Shown: positions 27,293-36,919 of the stretch, piece by piece
How positions within the stretch are numbered: the first letter of the stretch is position 1
How the letters are laid out: the number at the start of each line of letters is the position of its first letter
Assembly (NCBI GenBank): GCA_016709845.1
Contig: JADJMA010000026.1
Coordinates: 36,264 to 100,263 of the forward strand
Direction: 5' to 3'
DNA: 64,000 bases
Origin: Flammeovirgaceae bacterium
Lineage (GTDB): Bacteria > Bacteroidota > Bacteroidia > Cytophagales > Cyclobacteriaceae
Notes under the pieces: model-generated
Seen by the model: only the letters and a program-made list of their open reading frames with translations
What the model was told of the DNA's origin: nothing
Databases searched by the model: none
Translations under genes and position numbers: made by a program

Positions 27293-28077
27293 TTGATTTA
27301 TTTTCTTCGCATTCACAACAATACGCAGAGTTTAGACCCACGTACCCACAGATTTTGTATGATTTTATTTATTCCCATGTTCGCTCTTTTGAAATAGCCT
27401 GGGATGCTGGCACGGGTAATGGGCAAGCAGCCCGCGTTTTATCACAACGATTTAAAAAAGTACTGGCTACCGATATCAGCAGGAAGCAACTTGAACAAGC
27501 TTTTAAAAAAGATTCAATATTTTATTCAGTAGCTGGAGAAAAAACGGAGTTTGCCAATGATAGTATCGATCTCATCACCGTATCGCAGGCCATACATTGG
27601 TTTGATTTGGATAAATTTTACCTAGAGGTGAAGCGTGTGGCCAAACCCGATGCACTTTTTGCTGTGTGGGGTTACGGCTTGCTTCGTATTGATCCGGCTA
27701 TTGATTTACTCATAACTGATTTTTATAAAAATGTAGTCGGCCCGTACTGGAACAAACAAAGGAAATTGATTGACGAAGCCTATCAAACAATCCCGTTTCC
27801 CTTTAATGAAATAAAGGCTCCGGAATTTGGTCCCTTGGTTTTAACCGAGGAACTGGAAATGCCTTGTTCAGAAATTTCATTGACATGGACCATTGATCAA
27901 CTGGAAGGTTATTTAACTACTTGGTCGGCTGTTCAAAAGTACATCCAAACAAATCGGGTTAATCCTGTAAAGGCTTTGATTAACCAGATTGCTCCTTTAT
28001 GGAAGGGCCAAAGCCTGCCCGTCAACTTTCCGCTTTTCCTGCGTTTGGGCAGAGTAAATCCGCGTAAAGCCACTTAA
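27289..28077 (+). CDS. Class I SAM-dependent methyltransferase
   Basis: A 262-residue methyltransferase. Motif I is WDAGTGNGQAA (about residues 36-46), followed by ATDISRKQLEQA and ITVSQAIHWFD, the pattern of trans-aconitate/ubiquinone-type small-molecule methyltransferases. I choose the ATG at 27289 because it overlaps the deacylase stop by 4 bases and removes 15 implausible upstream codons. It lies between the two deacylase paralogues and may be co-transcribed with the first. Substrate unknown. Confidence 0.85.
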   Translation: MIDLFSSHSQQYAEFRPTYPQILYDFIYSHVRSFEIAWDAGTGNGQAARVLSQRFKKVLATDISRKQLEQAFKKDSIFYSVAGEKTEFANDSIDLITVSQAIHWFDLDKFYLEVKRVAKPDALFAVWGYGLLRIDPAIDLLITDFYKNVVGPYWNKQRKLIDEAYQTIPFPFNEIKAPEFGPLVLTEELEMPCSEISLTWTIDQLEGYLTTWSAVQKYIQTNRVNPVKALINQIAPLWKGQSLPVNFPLFLRLGRVNPRKAT

Positions 28078-28186
28078 CCAAAACTTCATTTATTTATCAG
28101 TCCGATTGTGTATTTTAGTCAGGACTTAAATTCGTTCAGCACACTGAAATACTTTCACCCTCATTGCCACCATCAACAATAATCTC

Positions 28187-29864
28187 ATGAAAAACTTTAG
28201 CTATGTAATTATCTTTTATTGATTCTTACTGCTTGTCAGAAACAAAAATACGATGTAATCATTCGTGGCGGCACCGTGTATGATGGTTCGGGTAAACCAG
28301 GAGTGTTGACAGATGTAGGTATAAATGCTGATACCGTTGCTTTTATCGGAGATCTATCGAAAGCGGTAGGCGAAAAAGAAATTGATGCTACCGGATTAGC
28401 CGTGGCTCCGGGTTTTGTTAATATGATGAGTCACGCAGAAGTTTCATTACTTATAGATGGAAATTCTCAGGCCGATATTCATCAGGGAGTTACCTTGGAA
28501 GTGTTAGGGGAGGGCTCTATGGGGCCCTTGAGTGAAAAGATGAAATTGGATTATCTGGATGAGATGAAACGCAACCCGGATTGGAAGTTTGATATTGATT
28601 GGACAACGCTGGGTGAATATTTAGAATCATTGGAACGAAGGGGCGTATCTCCCAATGTGGCCTCCTTTGTAGGAGCAAATACAATCCGCATTCACGAACT
28701 GGGTTATGACAACCGGGCACCAAATGCCGAAGAGTTGGAGCGCATGAAAGCCCTTGTTAAACAGGCCATGGAAGAAGGTGCGATGGGAACGACAACCGCT
28801 TTAATTTACGCGCCCGCCAATTATGCAACCACCGAAGAACTGATTGAGCTAAGTAAGGTAGCAGCGCCTTATGGCGGCATGTACATTTCGCACATGCGTA
28901 GTGAAGGAAATAATATTTTGAATGCGATTGATGAAACTATTCGCATTGCCCGCGAAGCAAAACTGCCTGCGGAGATTTATCATTTAAAATTAGGCGGCAA
29001 GGAAAACTGGGGGAAGTTAGATTCCGTGATTGCCAAAATTGATAAAGCCAATAAATCAGGGTTGCGCATTACGGCTGATATGTATAACTACACCGCAGGA
29101 GCCACCGGATTAGATGCTACTATGCCTCCGTGGGTGCAAGAAGGAGGAATAAACGATTGGATAAAACGATTGAAAGATCCAGCTATCCGAAAAAAAGTCT
29201 TATTGGAAATGAGAACGCCTACGGATAAATGGGAAAACCTGTTGATGAATGCGGGCGATCCGGATCGGGTATTGTTATTAGGCTTCACCAACGATTCGTT
29301 AAAGCAATTTACGGGTAAAACATTGGGCGAAGTGGCAAAGATTCACGGTAAGTCACCAGAAGAAACGGCCATGGACTTGGTAATAGCCGATAGCACGCGC
29401 GTTGAAACGGCTTACTTTTTAATGAATGAAGAAAACATTAAACGCCAGATTGCTTTGCCTTATGTAAGTTTTGGATCTGATGCCGGATCGCCTACAGCCG
29501 ATGGCATGTTTTAAAATATAAGGATCATCCAAGGGCTTATGGAAATTTTTCGCGTTTGTTAGCCAAGTATGTGCGCGATGAAAAAGTAATTCCATTGGAG
29601 GAAGCTGTGCGCAAACTCACCTCCTTACCAACCACCAATTTAAAAATTAAGAAACGAGGGTTACTTCAACCCGGCTACTTCGCGGATGTAACCATTTTTG
29701 ATCCTGTAAAGATTCAGGATCATGCAACATTTGAAAACCCACATCAGTATAGTACGGGTATGGTACACGTATTTATTAATGGAACGCAGGTGCTAATGGA
29801 TGGCGAGCATACCGGAGCCAAACCCGGAAGAATTGTTCGCGGGCCAGGGTGGAAGGGAAAGTAG
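28187..29864 (+). CDS. N-acyl-D-amino-acid deacylase family amidohydrolase, paralogue 2, frameshifted
   Basis: A lipoprotein (LILTAC lipobox after frame repair) of about 559 residues. It matches the paralogue at 25652-27292 along its length: YDVIIRGGTVYDGSG, VASFVGANTIRIHELGYDN, SHMRSE and EIYHLKLGG, then PGYFADVTIFDP near the end. The HxH metal motif after PGFV is NMMSH, so only one of the usual two His remains. Breaks are at a T run near 28220 and one near 29513 (TTTT where TTTTT is expected). Both copies probably act in the periplasm on N-acylated D-amino acids or related amides. Confidence 0.82.
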
Positions 29865-29901
29865 GCTTTAGATTAATGTAGACAAATAAATAAAAATAGG
29901 T

Positions 29902-30227
29902 ATGAGTAAGATAATAGAATCAGCAACCATTTTTCTGTAAAGTATAGTATTGAGTACGCATCGGGTTCAGTAGTGAGCAAAACAATTGTAAAAAAGCCAA
30001 CGGGCACGATTACCTTGTTTGCGTTCGATGCAGGCGAAGGCTTATCCGAGCATACAGCACCTTTCGAGGCTGTAGTTCAGATTTTAGATGGCAAGGCGGA
30101 AATCACGATTGGAGGAAAACCATTCACCGTGCAATCAGGAGAAGGTATACTATTGCCCGCGCAAGTTCCACATGCTTTAAAGGCAATTGAAAAATTTAAA
30201 ATGATGTTAACCATGATCAGGAGTTAA
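29902..30227 (+). CDS. Small cupin-domain protein, frameshifted
   Basis: About 108 residues forming one cupin barrel: LSEHTAPFEAVVQILDGKAEI (motif 1, with His and Glu) and LLPAQVPHALKAI (motif 2 His). The start at 29902 gives MSKIIESAT and is out of frame by one T in the run near 29932. Such single-domain cupins often bind a metal and resemble antibiotic-biosynthesis or quercetinase-like proteins. It follows the second deacylase by 37 bases on the same strand. No catalytic assignment is possible. Confidence 0.75.
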
Positions 30228-30262
30228 GCTTGGATGTTAATACCTTGGATATAGAATTGTTT

Positions 30263-30946
30263 TCAGAATAGAAAAGGGATCAGCATTTTAGTTTTGCGAG
30301 CATACTCATCATACGCTTTTCCGTATTTTTCTTTAAGATATTGGTCAAGTTTTGGTGCGTTGTAAAAGGCAAAGAATAGAAAAATGGGAATGGATGCAGC
30401 ATACCAATTTCTTGTAACTAAGGCATAGGCGGTAACCCATAAAATATCTCCAAAATAATTTATGTGTCTTGAATATTTAAAAAATCCTTGCGTGTAAATT
30501 TTTCCTTTGTTTGTTGGAACTCTTTTCCATCTGTTCCTTAAAATCTCTCCACCGCTATTAAGCACACATCCAATCGTAAACACTGCCATTGCCAGGTAAT
30601 CTATCTTCCCAAATGGCTCTGCTGTTGGTAATACAAATAGAGAATACCCGATGTAATAAACGGCAAAGGCAAACGGAACACTTATGCTTTCTTCCCAGGG
30701 AATTTTTCGCTTCAGCAGAAAGAGCATCATATAAGCAAGTCTGAGAAAGATTATAATATTGAAAACGAAAATGAGCTTTCTTCTGTCATTGCCTTCCTGT
30801 GCGTTGCGAATATGTAAATGGTTAGTTATCCAATCGCCTCCATTTTGAAATAAGATCGAAAAGGATAGCCATAACAGAAGAATTTCTATCAGGTGAATGA
30901 TAATTTTTTGTGGAATGCTTTTGCTTTGTTGGCCATATAGTTCCAT
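30263..30946 (-). CDS. DUF1295/isoprenylcysteine carboxyl methyltransferase-like membrane protein
   Basis: A 227-residue integral membrane protein with about six hydrophobic helices. The C-terminal motif GFFKYSRHINYFGDILW and EKYGKAYDEYARKTKML match the steroid 5-alpha reductase/ICMT-like superfamily (DUF1295), membrane enzymes that reduce or methylate lipophilic substrates using NADPH or SAM. No partner gene lies next to it that would fix its substrate. The frame is intact. It is convergent with the cupin gene. Confidence 0.78.
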   Translation of the reverse strand: MELYGQQSKSIPQKIIIHLIEILLLWLSFSILFQNGGDWITNHLHIRNAQEGNDRRKLIFVFNIIIFLRLAYMMLFLLKRKIPWEESISVPFAFAVYYIGYSLFVLPTAEPFGKIDYLAMAVFTIGCVLNSGGEILRNRWKRVPTNKGKIYTQGFFKYSRHINYFGDILWVTAYALVTRNWYAASIPIFLFFAFYNAPKLDQYLKEKYGKAYDEYARKTKMLIPFLF

Positions 30947-31006
30947 TATATTCTTATTGGCAATTGCCTATAAATGTAATATTAACAATCAAAAATTAAC
31001 AGCTAA

Positions 31007-31375
31007 TCATTTATTTGTAAACTCTCCGAAATGCCAAAGTATTCCGCATGGATCGTGTACAAAACATTCGCGACCCCAGTCAAGCGTACGTATCGGGACT
31101 AGTTTTACATTTTTATATTTTGCTGCCAGGTTTAGCGCAACGAGTTCATTCCAAAAGCGACCTACATCCTCTATCTCCATAAAAACCATAGTGTTATCAA
31201 TCCAATCTTTTACGTAAGCGTTTTGTAGGTAGAATCCAAAGGCTTCCGTTTTGAAGTATGACATATCCTTGCTGATGATACTTTCTTCAAAACCCAGGTC
31301 TTGATAAAAACTTTGTGATACGGTAAAGTCTTTGGCGCCAAGGAAGGGCCGAATGGATTTAGCGTTGTGGTTCAT
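31007..31375 (-). CDS. VOC (glyoxalase/bleomycin-resistance) family protein
   Basis: A 122-residue vicinal oxygen chelate protein with the paired beta-alpha-beta-beta-beta pattern: IRPFLGAKDFTVSQSFYQDLGF in the first half and RECFVHDPCGILWHFGEF in the second. The metal site residues are partly visible (Glu in VFMEIEDVG, His in WHFGE). It could be a glyoxalase, a dioxygenase-like enzyme or a resistance protein; the family does not allow a choice. The frame is intact and the gene ends 61 bases from its convergent neighbour. Confidence 0.8.
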   Translation of the reverse strand: MNHNAKSIRPFLGAKDFTVSQSFYQDLGFEESIISKDMSYFKTEAFGFYLQNAYVKDWIDNTMVFMEIEDVGRFWNELVALNLAAKYKNVKLVPIRTLDWGRECFVHDPCGILWHFGEFTNK

Positions 31376-31383
31376 AGTCAGGT

Positions 31384-31674
31384 TTATTTCCGCAGGGGTA
31401 AAGCTACGGTTTGCTTTCCGTCTTCAAGGCAGCCTTTATGAGTCGAATGAAGCTCGTTATTTTCAACGGATTCCGTAAAGTGAAATAAGTCATATTCATG
31501 ATCAAGCATCTCAGCCAACTCAATGTCGTGGGTTGATACAACCACGATATTGTTGTGAGAGGGAGGGAGAAGGGGGGGCTCGCTTGGTCCCCTAAAAGCA
31601 CCCCAGACTGAAGGGCCCGTTGTCTTGACCCCACTCGCGGTTGTGCGGTCAATGTAAAGAGTCCTGTAAGTCAT
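31384..31674 (-). pseudogene. MutS-family ATPase C-terminal remnant
   Basis: The open frame contains HNNIVVVSTHDIELAEML, followed by a YDLFHFTESVENNELH segment. These match the end of the ATPase domain of a MutS-related protein (Walker B downstream THD loop, then the FHF segment). An upstream TLYIDRTTASG resembles the GTNTxDRxxAS part, but the intervening 20 residues are replaced by a G/C-rich stretch (31561-31625), and the usual tail after NELH is out of frame. Walker A and the lever/clamp domains are missing. It looks like the decayed 3' end of a gene. Indel errors alone do not explain the missing body. Confidence 0.55.
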
Positions 31675-31745
31675 GTCTCAGGTTTGTTAAGCGAGAACGT
31701 TTTTTTACACCGAACTTTCTAGTTGTCGAATAAACGTTTGGGCGC

Positions 31746-31835
31746 TCATTTTCTTTTTCTTCTGCGCTTGTTCGAGTGATGGAGTACGAGAAGTATTACT
31801 ATAATAAATATTGAACCGAGTAGCAGGTATTCCAT
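31746..31835 (-). CDS. Possible small membrane peptide
   Basis: A 29-residue open frame, MEYLLLGSIFIIVILLVL then a basic tail (NKRRRKRK). A single hydrophobic helix followed by positive charge resembles a small inner membrane peptide. Its stop overlaps a second tiny frame of 14 codons (31705-31749) by 4 bases. It lies upstream of the MutS-like remnant and may instead be part of that decayed gene. Confidence 0.3.
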   Translation of the reverse strand: MEYLLLGSIFIIVILLVLHHSNKRRRKRK

Positions 31836-31853
31836 GCGGTTAATTATTTCTTC

Positions 31854-32278
31854 TTAATGCGCACCCTTCACATAGGCCCAACCTTTTTCCTGCTTAAGCG
31901 TAAGTTCTATCATTGCCGATGGAACTACCGTGGCCGTGGGGAGTAAATCGGCTTTCGTAAGGTTTCTTCGTTTCATGGTATTGTTGCAGGCAGCAAACAC
32001 AACTCCCTTGCCACTCCACTCGGCTACTTCAGCAGCAGCTTTTGATTTGGTGGTTTGCAATAGCTCCAGTCCACCGCCATGGCATACGACTTCAACTTGT
32101 GCATTGGGCCAGGCGGTGCGAATATTTTTACTTGTCCAACCACCGAGGCTTGTGATACGGAATCGCTGTTAGTGAATTGCATCACAATTTTATGTTTTTT
32201 CATGTCAAGAACGCCTTCATCCTGACCATAAACCTGAATGGTTACAATAAGCGATAGAGCAAAAGCAATAAGTTTCAT
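31854..32278 (-). CDS. DsrE-family protein, exported, frameshifted
   Basis: About 141 residues. The signal peptide ends at VYGQ, then HKIVMQFTNSDSVSQASVVGQV begins the DsrE/F fold, and CHGGGLELL (in the second frame) and GVVFAACNNTMKRRNL give the conserved His and the Cys typical of small sulfur-related proteins. The break lies at about 32092. Signal-bearing DsrE proteins are common in Bacteroidota; their substrate is unknown and a role in periplasmic sulfur transfer is only inferred. Confidence 0.78.
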
Positions 32279-32345
32279 AGGGTATAAAATTTAGTGAGGG
32301 AAGGTAACAAAGTTTAAGGCACGTTGTGCTTCCCTTACCCTTTTT

Positions 32346-33292
32346 CTAGTAAGCGTTAATAAATTCAAAGGCCCGCTTCTCCATCCAGTTTTCGGATAGC
32401 CTGGTTGAGGAAAAGCCTACATGTCCGCCCTTGCCGGGAGTTTCCAGATGCACATAATTATGATCTTTTGCTAAGGCATAGGGGTAACAAGCTTCGGGAA
32501 GAAACGGGTCATTGATGGCATTGACAATAAGGGCCGGAGTGTGAATCGCGGAAAGGTACGGACCACAGGAGGCGCTTGAATAAAAATCATCAGCATCGAT
32601 AAAACCATGTAGCGGTGCCGTGTATCGGTTATCAAACTCCCGAAAGGATGAGATATTTTTAAATCCTTTAATTGAAATAAGTTCTGGGAACAAGTGTGAC
32701 TTGGCACGCATTTTTTTCTCCAGTTTTTTTAAAAAGCGTTGGAGGTAGAATTTATTTGCGGGCTTCTCCAATTCGCGCGCGCTGGACCCCAGATGACACG
32801 GTACCGAAAAAACGGTAGCAGATTTTATTTTGGTGTGAACACCCTGTTCGCCTAAATATTTTAATGTCATGCTTCCCCCATACTAAAGCCTACCAACGCA
32901 ATGTGCTTATAACCCTTTGCAACGGCATGATCAACAACAGCGGCCAAATCTTCCGTTGCACCATGATGATAAAATTGCGGTAGGCGATTGATTTCACCAC
33001 TGCAACCTCGGCAATTCCAGGCTACAGCATCCCAACCCTGTTTAAAGAAAAACGCAGCCATTCCTTTCGCGTAATGCCGCTCGCTGCTGCCCTCCAAACC
33101 GTGAGAGATAATTACCAGTTTATCCCCTGATTTCGAAAACCAATCAAGATCTAAAAAGTCTCCATCATGTAATTCAATGCGCTCCCTCGTGTACGAACCT
33201 GGCACAGTGCGAAAAATACTAGGAACAATTGTTTCAACGTGCGTATTGAAGAGGAAAAAGGGCGGTTGATAGATCGATTCTACAAGAGGCAT
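32346..33292 (-). CDS. YheT-like alpha/beta hydrolase, frameshifted
   Basis: About 315 residues. The YheT/AB-hydrolase pattern is complete: ETIVPSIFR near the start, the oxyanion region ISHGLEGSSE, nucleophile elbow GFSMGG (Ser), FDNRYTAP, and ending with GGHVGF containing the catalytic His. The Asp is in NDPFLPEACYP. The break is at a run of five C at 32875-32879 where six is expected. It acts on an unknown ester or lipid. The GNAT gene lies 12 bases upstream. Confidence 0.85.
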
Positions 33293-33304
33293 CTGGTATC
33301 TAAT

Positions 33305-33589
33305 TCATTTACTCAGTACTTCCTTATAAGGAGGCGTGCTATCAAATACTTTTTTAGCAAACGAGCAGAGCGGAAGAATCTTTTTTTGATTGCTACGTGC
33401 ATACTCGACAGCCGCTTGAACTAACTGTTTGCCGGCTCCTTTACCGCGCAGGGCATCCGATACTTCTGTATGATCAATAATAATCAGAGAATCGCCCGCA
33501 TGGGAATAGGTCATTTCAGCAAGTGTTCTATTATCCTCCTGAATGATAAATGCACCTTTCGAACCCTGATCTATTTGTTGAATATTCAC
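33305..33589 (-). CDS. GNAT-family N-acetyltransferase (YjdJ type)
   Basis: A short 94-residue GCN5-related protein. The acetyl-CoA-binding loop is ALRGKGAGKQLVQAAVEYAR, and the Cys in LPLCSFAKKVF matches the YjdJ-like subfamily. It lacks the first strands of larger GNATs. It begins 8 bases from the end of the MFS gene and ends 12 bases before the YheT-like hydrolase, so the three are probably co-transcribed on the minus strand. The acceptor is unknown. Confidence 0.85.
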   Translation of the reverse strand: MNIQQIDQGSKGAFIIQEDNRTLAEMTYSHAGDSLIIIDHTEVSDALRGKGAGKQLVQAAVEYARSNQKKILPLCSFAKKVFDSTPPYKEVLSK

Positions 33590-33597
33590 GCTTGAAG

Positions 33598-34722
33598 TTA
33601 CGACTTATATCGGGCACTTAGCAGCATCATCACCACAAATAGAAAAGCAACCAACCCCAATGCGATGCGCAACGATTGCCAATTAGCGATCAAACCAATT
33701 AAGGGTGGGCCAAATAAAAATCCGGCATACCCAACGGTAGTTACCATAGCAAGGCCCACTCCGGCTGGTAAATCTTTTGTGTTACCAGCAATACTATAGG
33801 CAATGGGTACAATAGAGGAGAGCCCAATGCCAGTAATGAAGAATCCAAAAATTACAGCATAGGGATGAATGAAGATCATCGTGATGGCCATACCCATCGT
33901 TGCTATCAGTCCGCAGGCCATCATTAATTTTCTATCGCCAAATCTTGCGCGAGCAGAGTCACCAAAAATTCTGCCCACTGTCATGGCCAATGCAAATGCT
34001 GATAAACCAATAGGCGCTAATGCTTTGCTTGCGTGTGCAATATTTTCCATGTAGTTGGTACTCCAATCGGCCATGGCGCCTTCACCCAGCATACAACAAA
34101 ATGCAATCACGCCAATACTTACCATGGCAGTATTGGGTAGACGAAATGCGGGCTCCCCCATCTTTTTTTCTGCAGGCTTATCATGAATAAGATTGTAGCG
34201 TGCCCAAATTGCTCCGGCAATGCTTACCGCGATGATGATACTTAAGTGTGCAAATAGGGTAGTGTTTAGTTTTATGAATAAAGCGCCACAAACTGCACCG
34301 GCTACCATGCCAATGCTAAACAGCGCATGAAAGGAGGTCATGATGGGTTTGCCATGTTGTTGTTCGACCATAACGGCTTGTGAGTTCATGGAAACATCGA
34401 GCATGCCAGCGGTTAATCCCATCACAAAGAAAAGTATCGACAGCGAAACGATATCGGGCATTATTGGAACAAGCGGTACGAAGATGCAGTAAGCGAAAAC
34501 AGAAACGATCCCAATTTTTCGGCTACCCTTCTGGATGATGAGCCATCCGGTAAAGGGCATCGCAATCAATGCTCCCAATGATGAGGAGAGTAACACAAAT
34601 CCTAACGTGCCGTTGTCAATCGAAAATATTTCCTGAACGCGCGGGAAGCGAGCGGCAAGATTTGCATGCACAAATCCATTAATAAAAAAAATAAGTTTTA
34701 CAGCGATGCGAGGGGGAGTCAC
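33598..34722 (-). CDS. Major facilitator superfamily transporter
   Basis: A 374-residue MFS protein with 11 to 12 predicted membrane helices. Motif A-like loop IIQKGSRKIG follows TM2, and VFFVMGLTAGMLDVSMNSQAV-type sequence in TM4-5 is typical of the FucP/DHA-like sugar or drug branch (NSQAV). The C-terminal half has RIFGDSARARFGDRKLMM between TM8 and TM9. Transported substrate is unknown. It lies in the same minus-strand run as the GNAT and hydrolase genes. Confidence 0.83.
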   Translation of the reverse strand: MTPPRIAVKLIFFINGFVHANLAARFPRVQEIFSIDNGTLGFVLLSSSLGALIAMPFTGWLIIQKGSRKIGIVSVFAYCIFVPLVPIMPDIVSLSILFFVMGLTAGMLDVSMNSQAVMVEQQHGKPIMTSFHALFSIGMVAGAVCGALFIKLNTTLFAHLSIIIAVSIAGAIWARYNLIHDKPAEKKMGEPAFRLPNTAMVSIGVIAFCCMLGEGAMADWSTNYMENIAHASKALAPIGLSAFALAMTVGRIFGDSARARFGDRKLMMACGLIATMGMAITMIFIHPYAVIFGFFITGIGLSSIVPIAYSIAGNTKDLPAGVGLAMVTTVGYAGFLFGPPLIGLIANWQSLRIALGLVAFLFVVMMLLSARYKS

Positions 34723-34902
34723 AGTAAGTAGGTTGAAAGTTACCTGGGTATTTTAATTGTAAAGTTAAATCTTTCGCTGATGGGATAAACTCGTGCGCTG
34801 ATTCCTTGAATAATGGTCTGATCCTGCATTCCTAAAAGATATTTAGCTTCGCTGATTTTCACGTAGTCTTTCTATTCTAGAATTAATGAACAAAATCGAT
34901 TC

Positions 34903-34932
34903 TACAAAAAAGCCCTTCTGGTAAAGGGCTTT
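34903..34932 (-). terminator. Rho-independent terminator of rny
   Basis: A 9-bp perfect stem (AAAGCCCTT / AAGGGCTTT, 34909-34932) with a CTGGTA loop, read on the minus strand it ends in six T. It lies 24 bases past the rny stop. Confidence 0.85.
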
Positions 34933-34955
34933 CCGTAATTTGACATTATAACTTT

Positions 34956-36545
34956 TTACTTGGCATAGGCCACGCTTCGCATTTCACGAATCACGGTTAC
35001 CTTAATTTGCCCGGGGTACTGCATATCCTTTTCTATCTTTTGCGAAATATCAAAACTAAGTTGTGCTGCACGTTCGTCAGTAGCCTTTTCGGCATCTACC
35101 ATCACGCGTAATTCCCGACCAGCCTGAATGGCATAACATTTTTCAACACCTTCAAAACTCAACCCTACACTTTCTAATTCTTTCAATCGCTTAATGTATT
35201 GTTCCATCACTTCGCGTCTCGCGCCAGGCCGTGCACCAGAGATAGCGTCACAAGCTTGTATAATAGGCGAGATAATGCTGGTCATTTCAATTTCATCGTG
35301 GTGCGCGCCAATAGCGTTACAGATAACCGGATGCTCTTTATATTTCTGCGCCAATTCCATCCCTACAATAGCATGTGGCTTTTCCAATTCTTCAGGCCAC
35401 ACTTTTCCAATATCATGTAATAGACCCGCGCGTTTGGCTTGCTTAACATTCAGACCGAGTTCAGCAGCCATAATCGCACACAGGTTAGCTACTTCGCGGG
35501 AGTGCTGCAATAAATTCTGACCATAGGAAGAGCGATAGCGCATGCGACCAATCATCTTAACCAGTTCAGGTGCCAGACCGTGAATACCCAGATCAATGAT
35601 AGTCCGTTCACCGATCTCTACAATTTCGTCATCAATATTTTTGAAGGTCTTCGCTACAATTTCCTCAATGCGGGCTGGGTGTATTCTTCCATCCTGCACC
35701 AATCGGTGTAACGAAAGTCGGGCAACTTCTCTGCGTACCGGATCAAAGCCTGAAATGATGATTGCCTCAGGCGTATCATCCACGATAATCTCAACTCCCG
35801 TTGCGGCTTCCAGCGCCCGAATGTTGCGACCTTCGCGACCAATTACTTTTCCTTTAATGTCATCACTTTCAATATTGAAAATGGACACACAGTTTTCAAC
35901 AGCGTGCTCGGTGGCTGTGCGCTGAATGGTTTCAACTACAATTTTCTTTGCTTCTTTGGTAGCCGACAACTTAGCCTGCTCCATGATATCTTTAATGTAC
36001 GAACTGGCTTTGGTGGCTGCTTCTTCTTTTAAAGACTCTACGAGTTGATCGCGTGCCTGGTCGGCTGTAAGTTTAGAGATACCTTCCAAAATAGCGACTT
36101 TCTGTGCATTGAATTTGTCTAGTTCTTCTTTGCGTTTTTTAACAAGGTCATGCTGAATAGCCAGGCTTTGCTTTTCTTCATCCACTTCAGATTCCTTGCG
36201 CTTCAGGGTTTCTAATTCTTTACTGAGCTGCGATTCGCGTTGTTTGATCTTTTGCTCGTTAGCAATAATTTGATTTTTCTTACGATTAGTATCCTCTTCA
36301 AATTCTTGTTTCATCTTCAGAAACTTTTCTTTGGCCTCTAGAATCCTGTCTTTCTTGATGTTCTCAGCCTGAAGCTCAGCTTCTTTAATTATAAGGCGTG
36401 CCTTTTCGCCATCGGCCTCCATATTTTTTCTAAGCCTACGTTTGTATAATAAATTTCCAAGCAACAATCCGATCAGGATAGCTGGAATAAGGGCAATCAG
36501 AATGACGAATAGTATGCTGTCTGCTCCTTGACTTATAAGGTTCAT
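34956..36545 (-). CDS. rny: Ribonuclease Y
   Basis: A 529-residue membrane-anchored endoribonuclease. One N-terminal membrane helix (VILIALIPAILIGLLLG) is followed by a long coiled coil (about residues 30-190), a KH domain with KGKVIGREGRNIRALE, and an HD domain with LLQHSREVANL, LLHDIGK (catalytic HD) and AHHDEIEM. RNase Y initiates mRNA decay; Bacteroidota use it widely. The frame is intact. It lies downstream of zapA in the same direction. Confidence 0.95.
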   Translation of the reverse strand: MNLISQGADSILFVILIALIPAILIGLLLGNLLYKRRLRKNMEADGEKARLIIKEAELQAENIKKDRILEAKEKFLKMKQEFEEDTNRKKNQIIANEQKIKQRESQLSKELETLKRKESEVDEEKQSLAIQHDLVKKRKEELDKFNAQKVAILEGISKLTADQARDQLVESLKEEAATKASSYIKDIMEQAKLSATKEAKKIVVETIQRTATEHAVENCVSIFNIESDDIKGKVIGREGRNIRALEAATGVEIIVDDTPEAIIISGFDPVRREVARLSLHRLVQDGRIHPARIEEIVAKTFKNIDDEIVEIGERTIIDLGIHGLAPELVKMIGRMRYRSSYGQNLLQHSREVANLCAIMAAELGLNVKQAKRAGLLHDIGKVWPEELEKPHAIVGMELAQKYKEHPVICNAIGAHHDEIEMTSIISPIIQACDAISGARPGARREVMEQYIKRLKELESVGLSFEGVEKCYAIQAGRELRVMVDAEKATDERAAQLSFDISQKIEKDMQYPGQIKVTVIREMRSVAYAK

Positions 36546-36621
36546 TTTTTAGGTGTTTAAGTAACACCCGGTTTGGCCAACCGGCCAAAGACTAAAAGGA
36601 GGGAATCTTAAAAGAAAGAAA

Positions 36622-36909
36622 TCAGAGTGATTGGGAAACCAATTGATTGATGTGGTTTACCTTCTCAATCACGGTTTGGTCTATTACCTGCAGATTTTCT
36701 TCATCTGCTATTTTATCTACCAAACAATCGAATGCCACCATGGCCAGCAGGTCTTGCTTATCGTCAATACCAAACTGTTCCCGATAATACTTTATTTTCT
36801 CGTTGATGAGTTTGCCGGCCGCCCGCACCTTTTCTTCTTCTTTGCGTTTTACCTTCATGGGGTATTCGCGGTCTGCAATTTTTATTTTTACTGATAATTC
36901 GTCCATCAA
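36622..36909 (-). CDS. zapA: Cell division protein ZapA
   Basis: A 95-residue ZapA. The N-terminal beta-strand region VKIKIADREYPMKV and the C-terminal helix with AFDCLVDKIADEENLQ fit the FtsZ-ring crosslinker, which binds FtsZ as a coiled-coil dimer or tetramer. It starts 10 bases after a coiled-coil gene and sits between pheT and rny, an arrangement common in Bacteroidota. The frame is intact. Confidence 0.9.
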   Translation of the reverse strand: MMDELSVKIKIADREYPMKVKRKEEEKVRAAGKLINEKIKYYREQFGIDDKQDLLAMVAFDCLVDKIADEENLQVIDQTVIEKVNHINQLVSQSL

Positions 36910-36919
36910 CTTTTATCGG

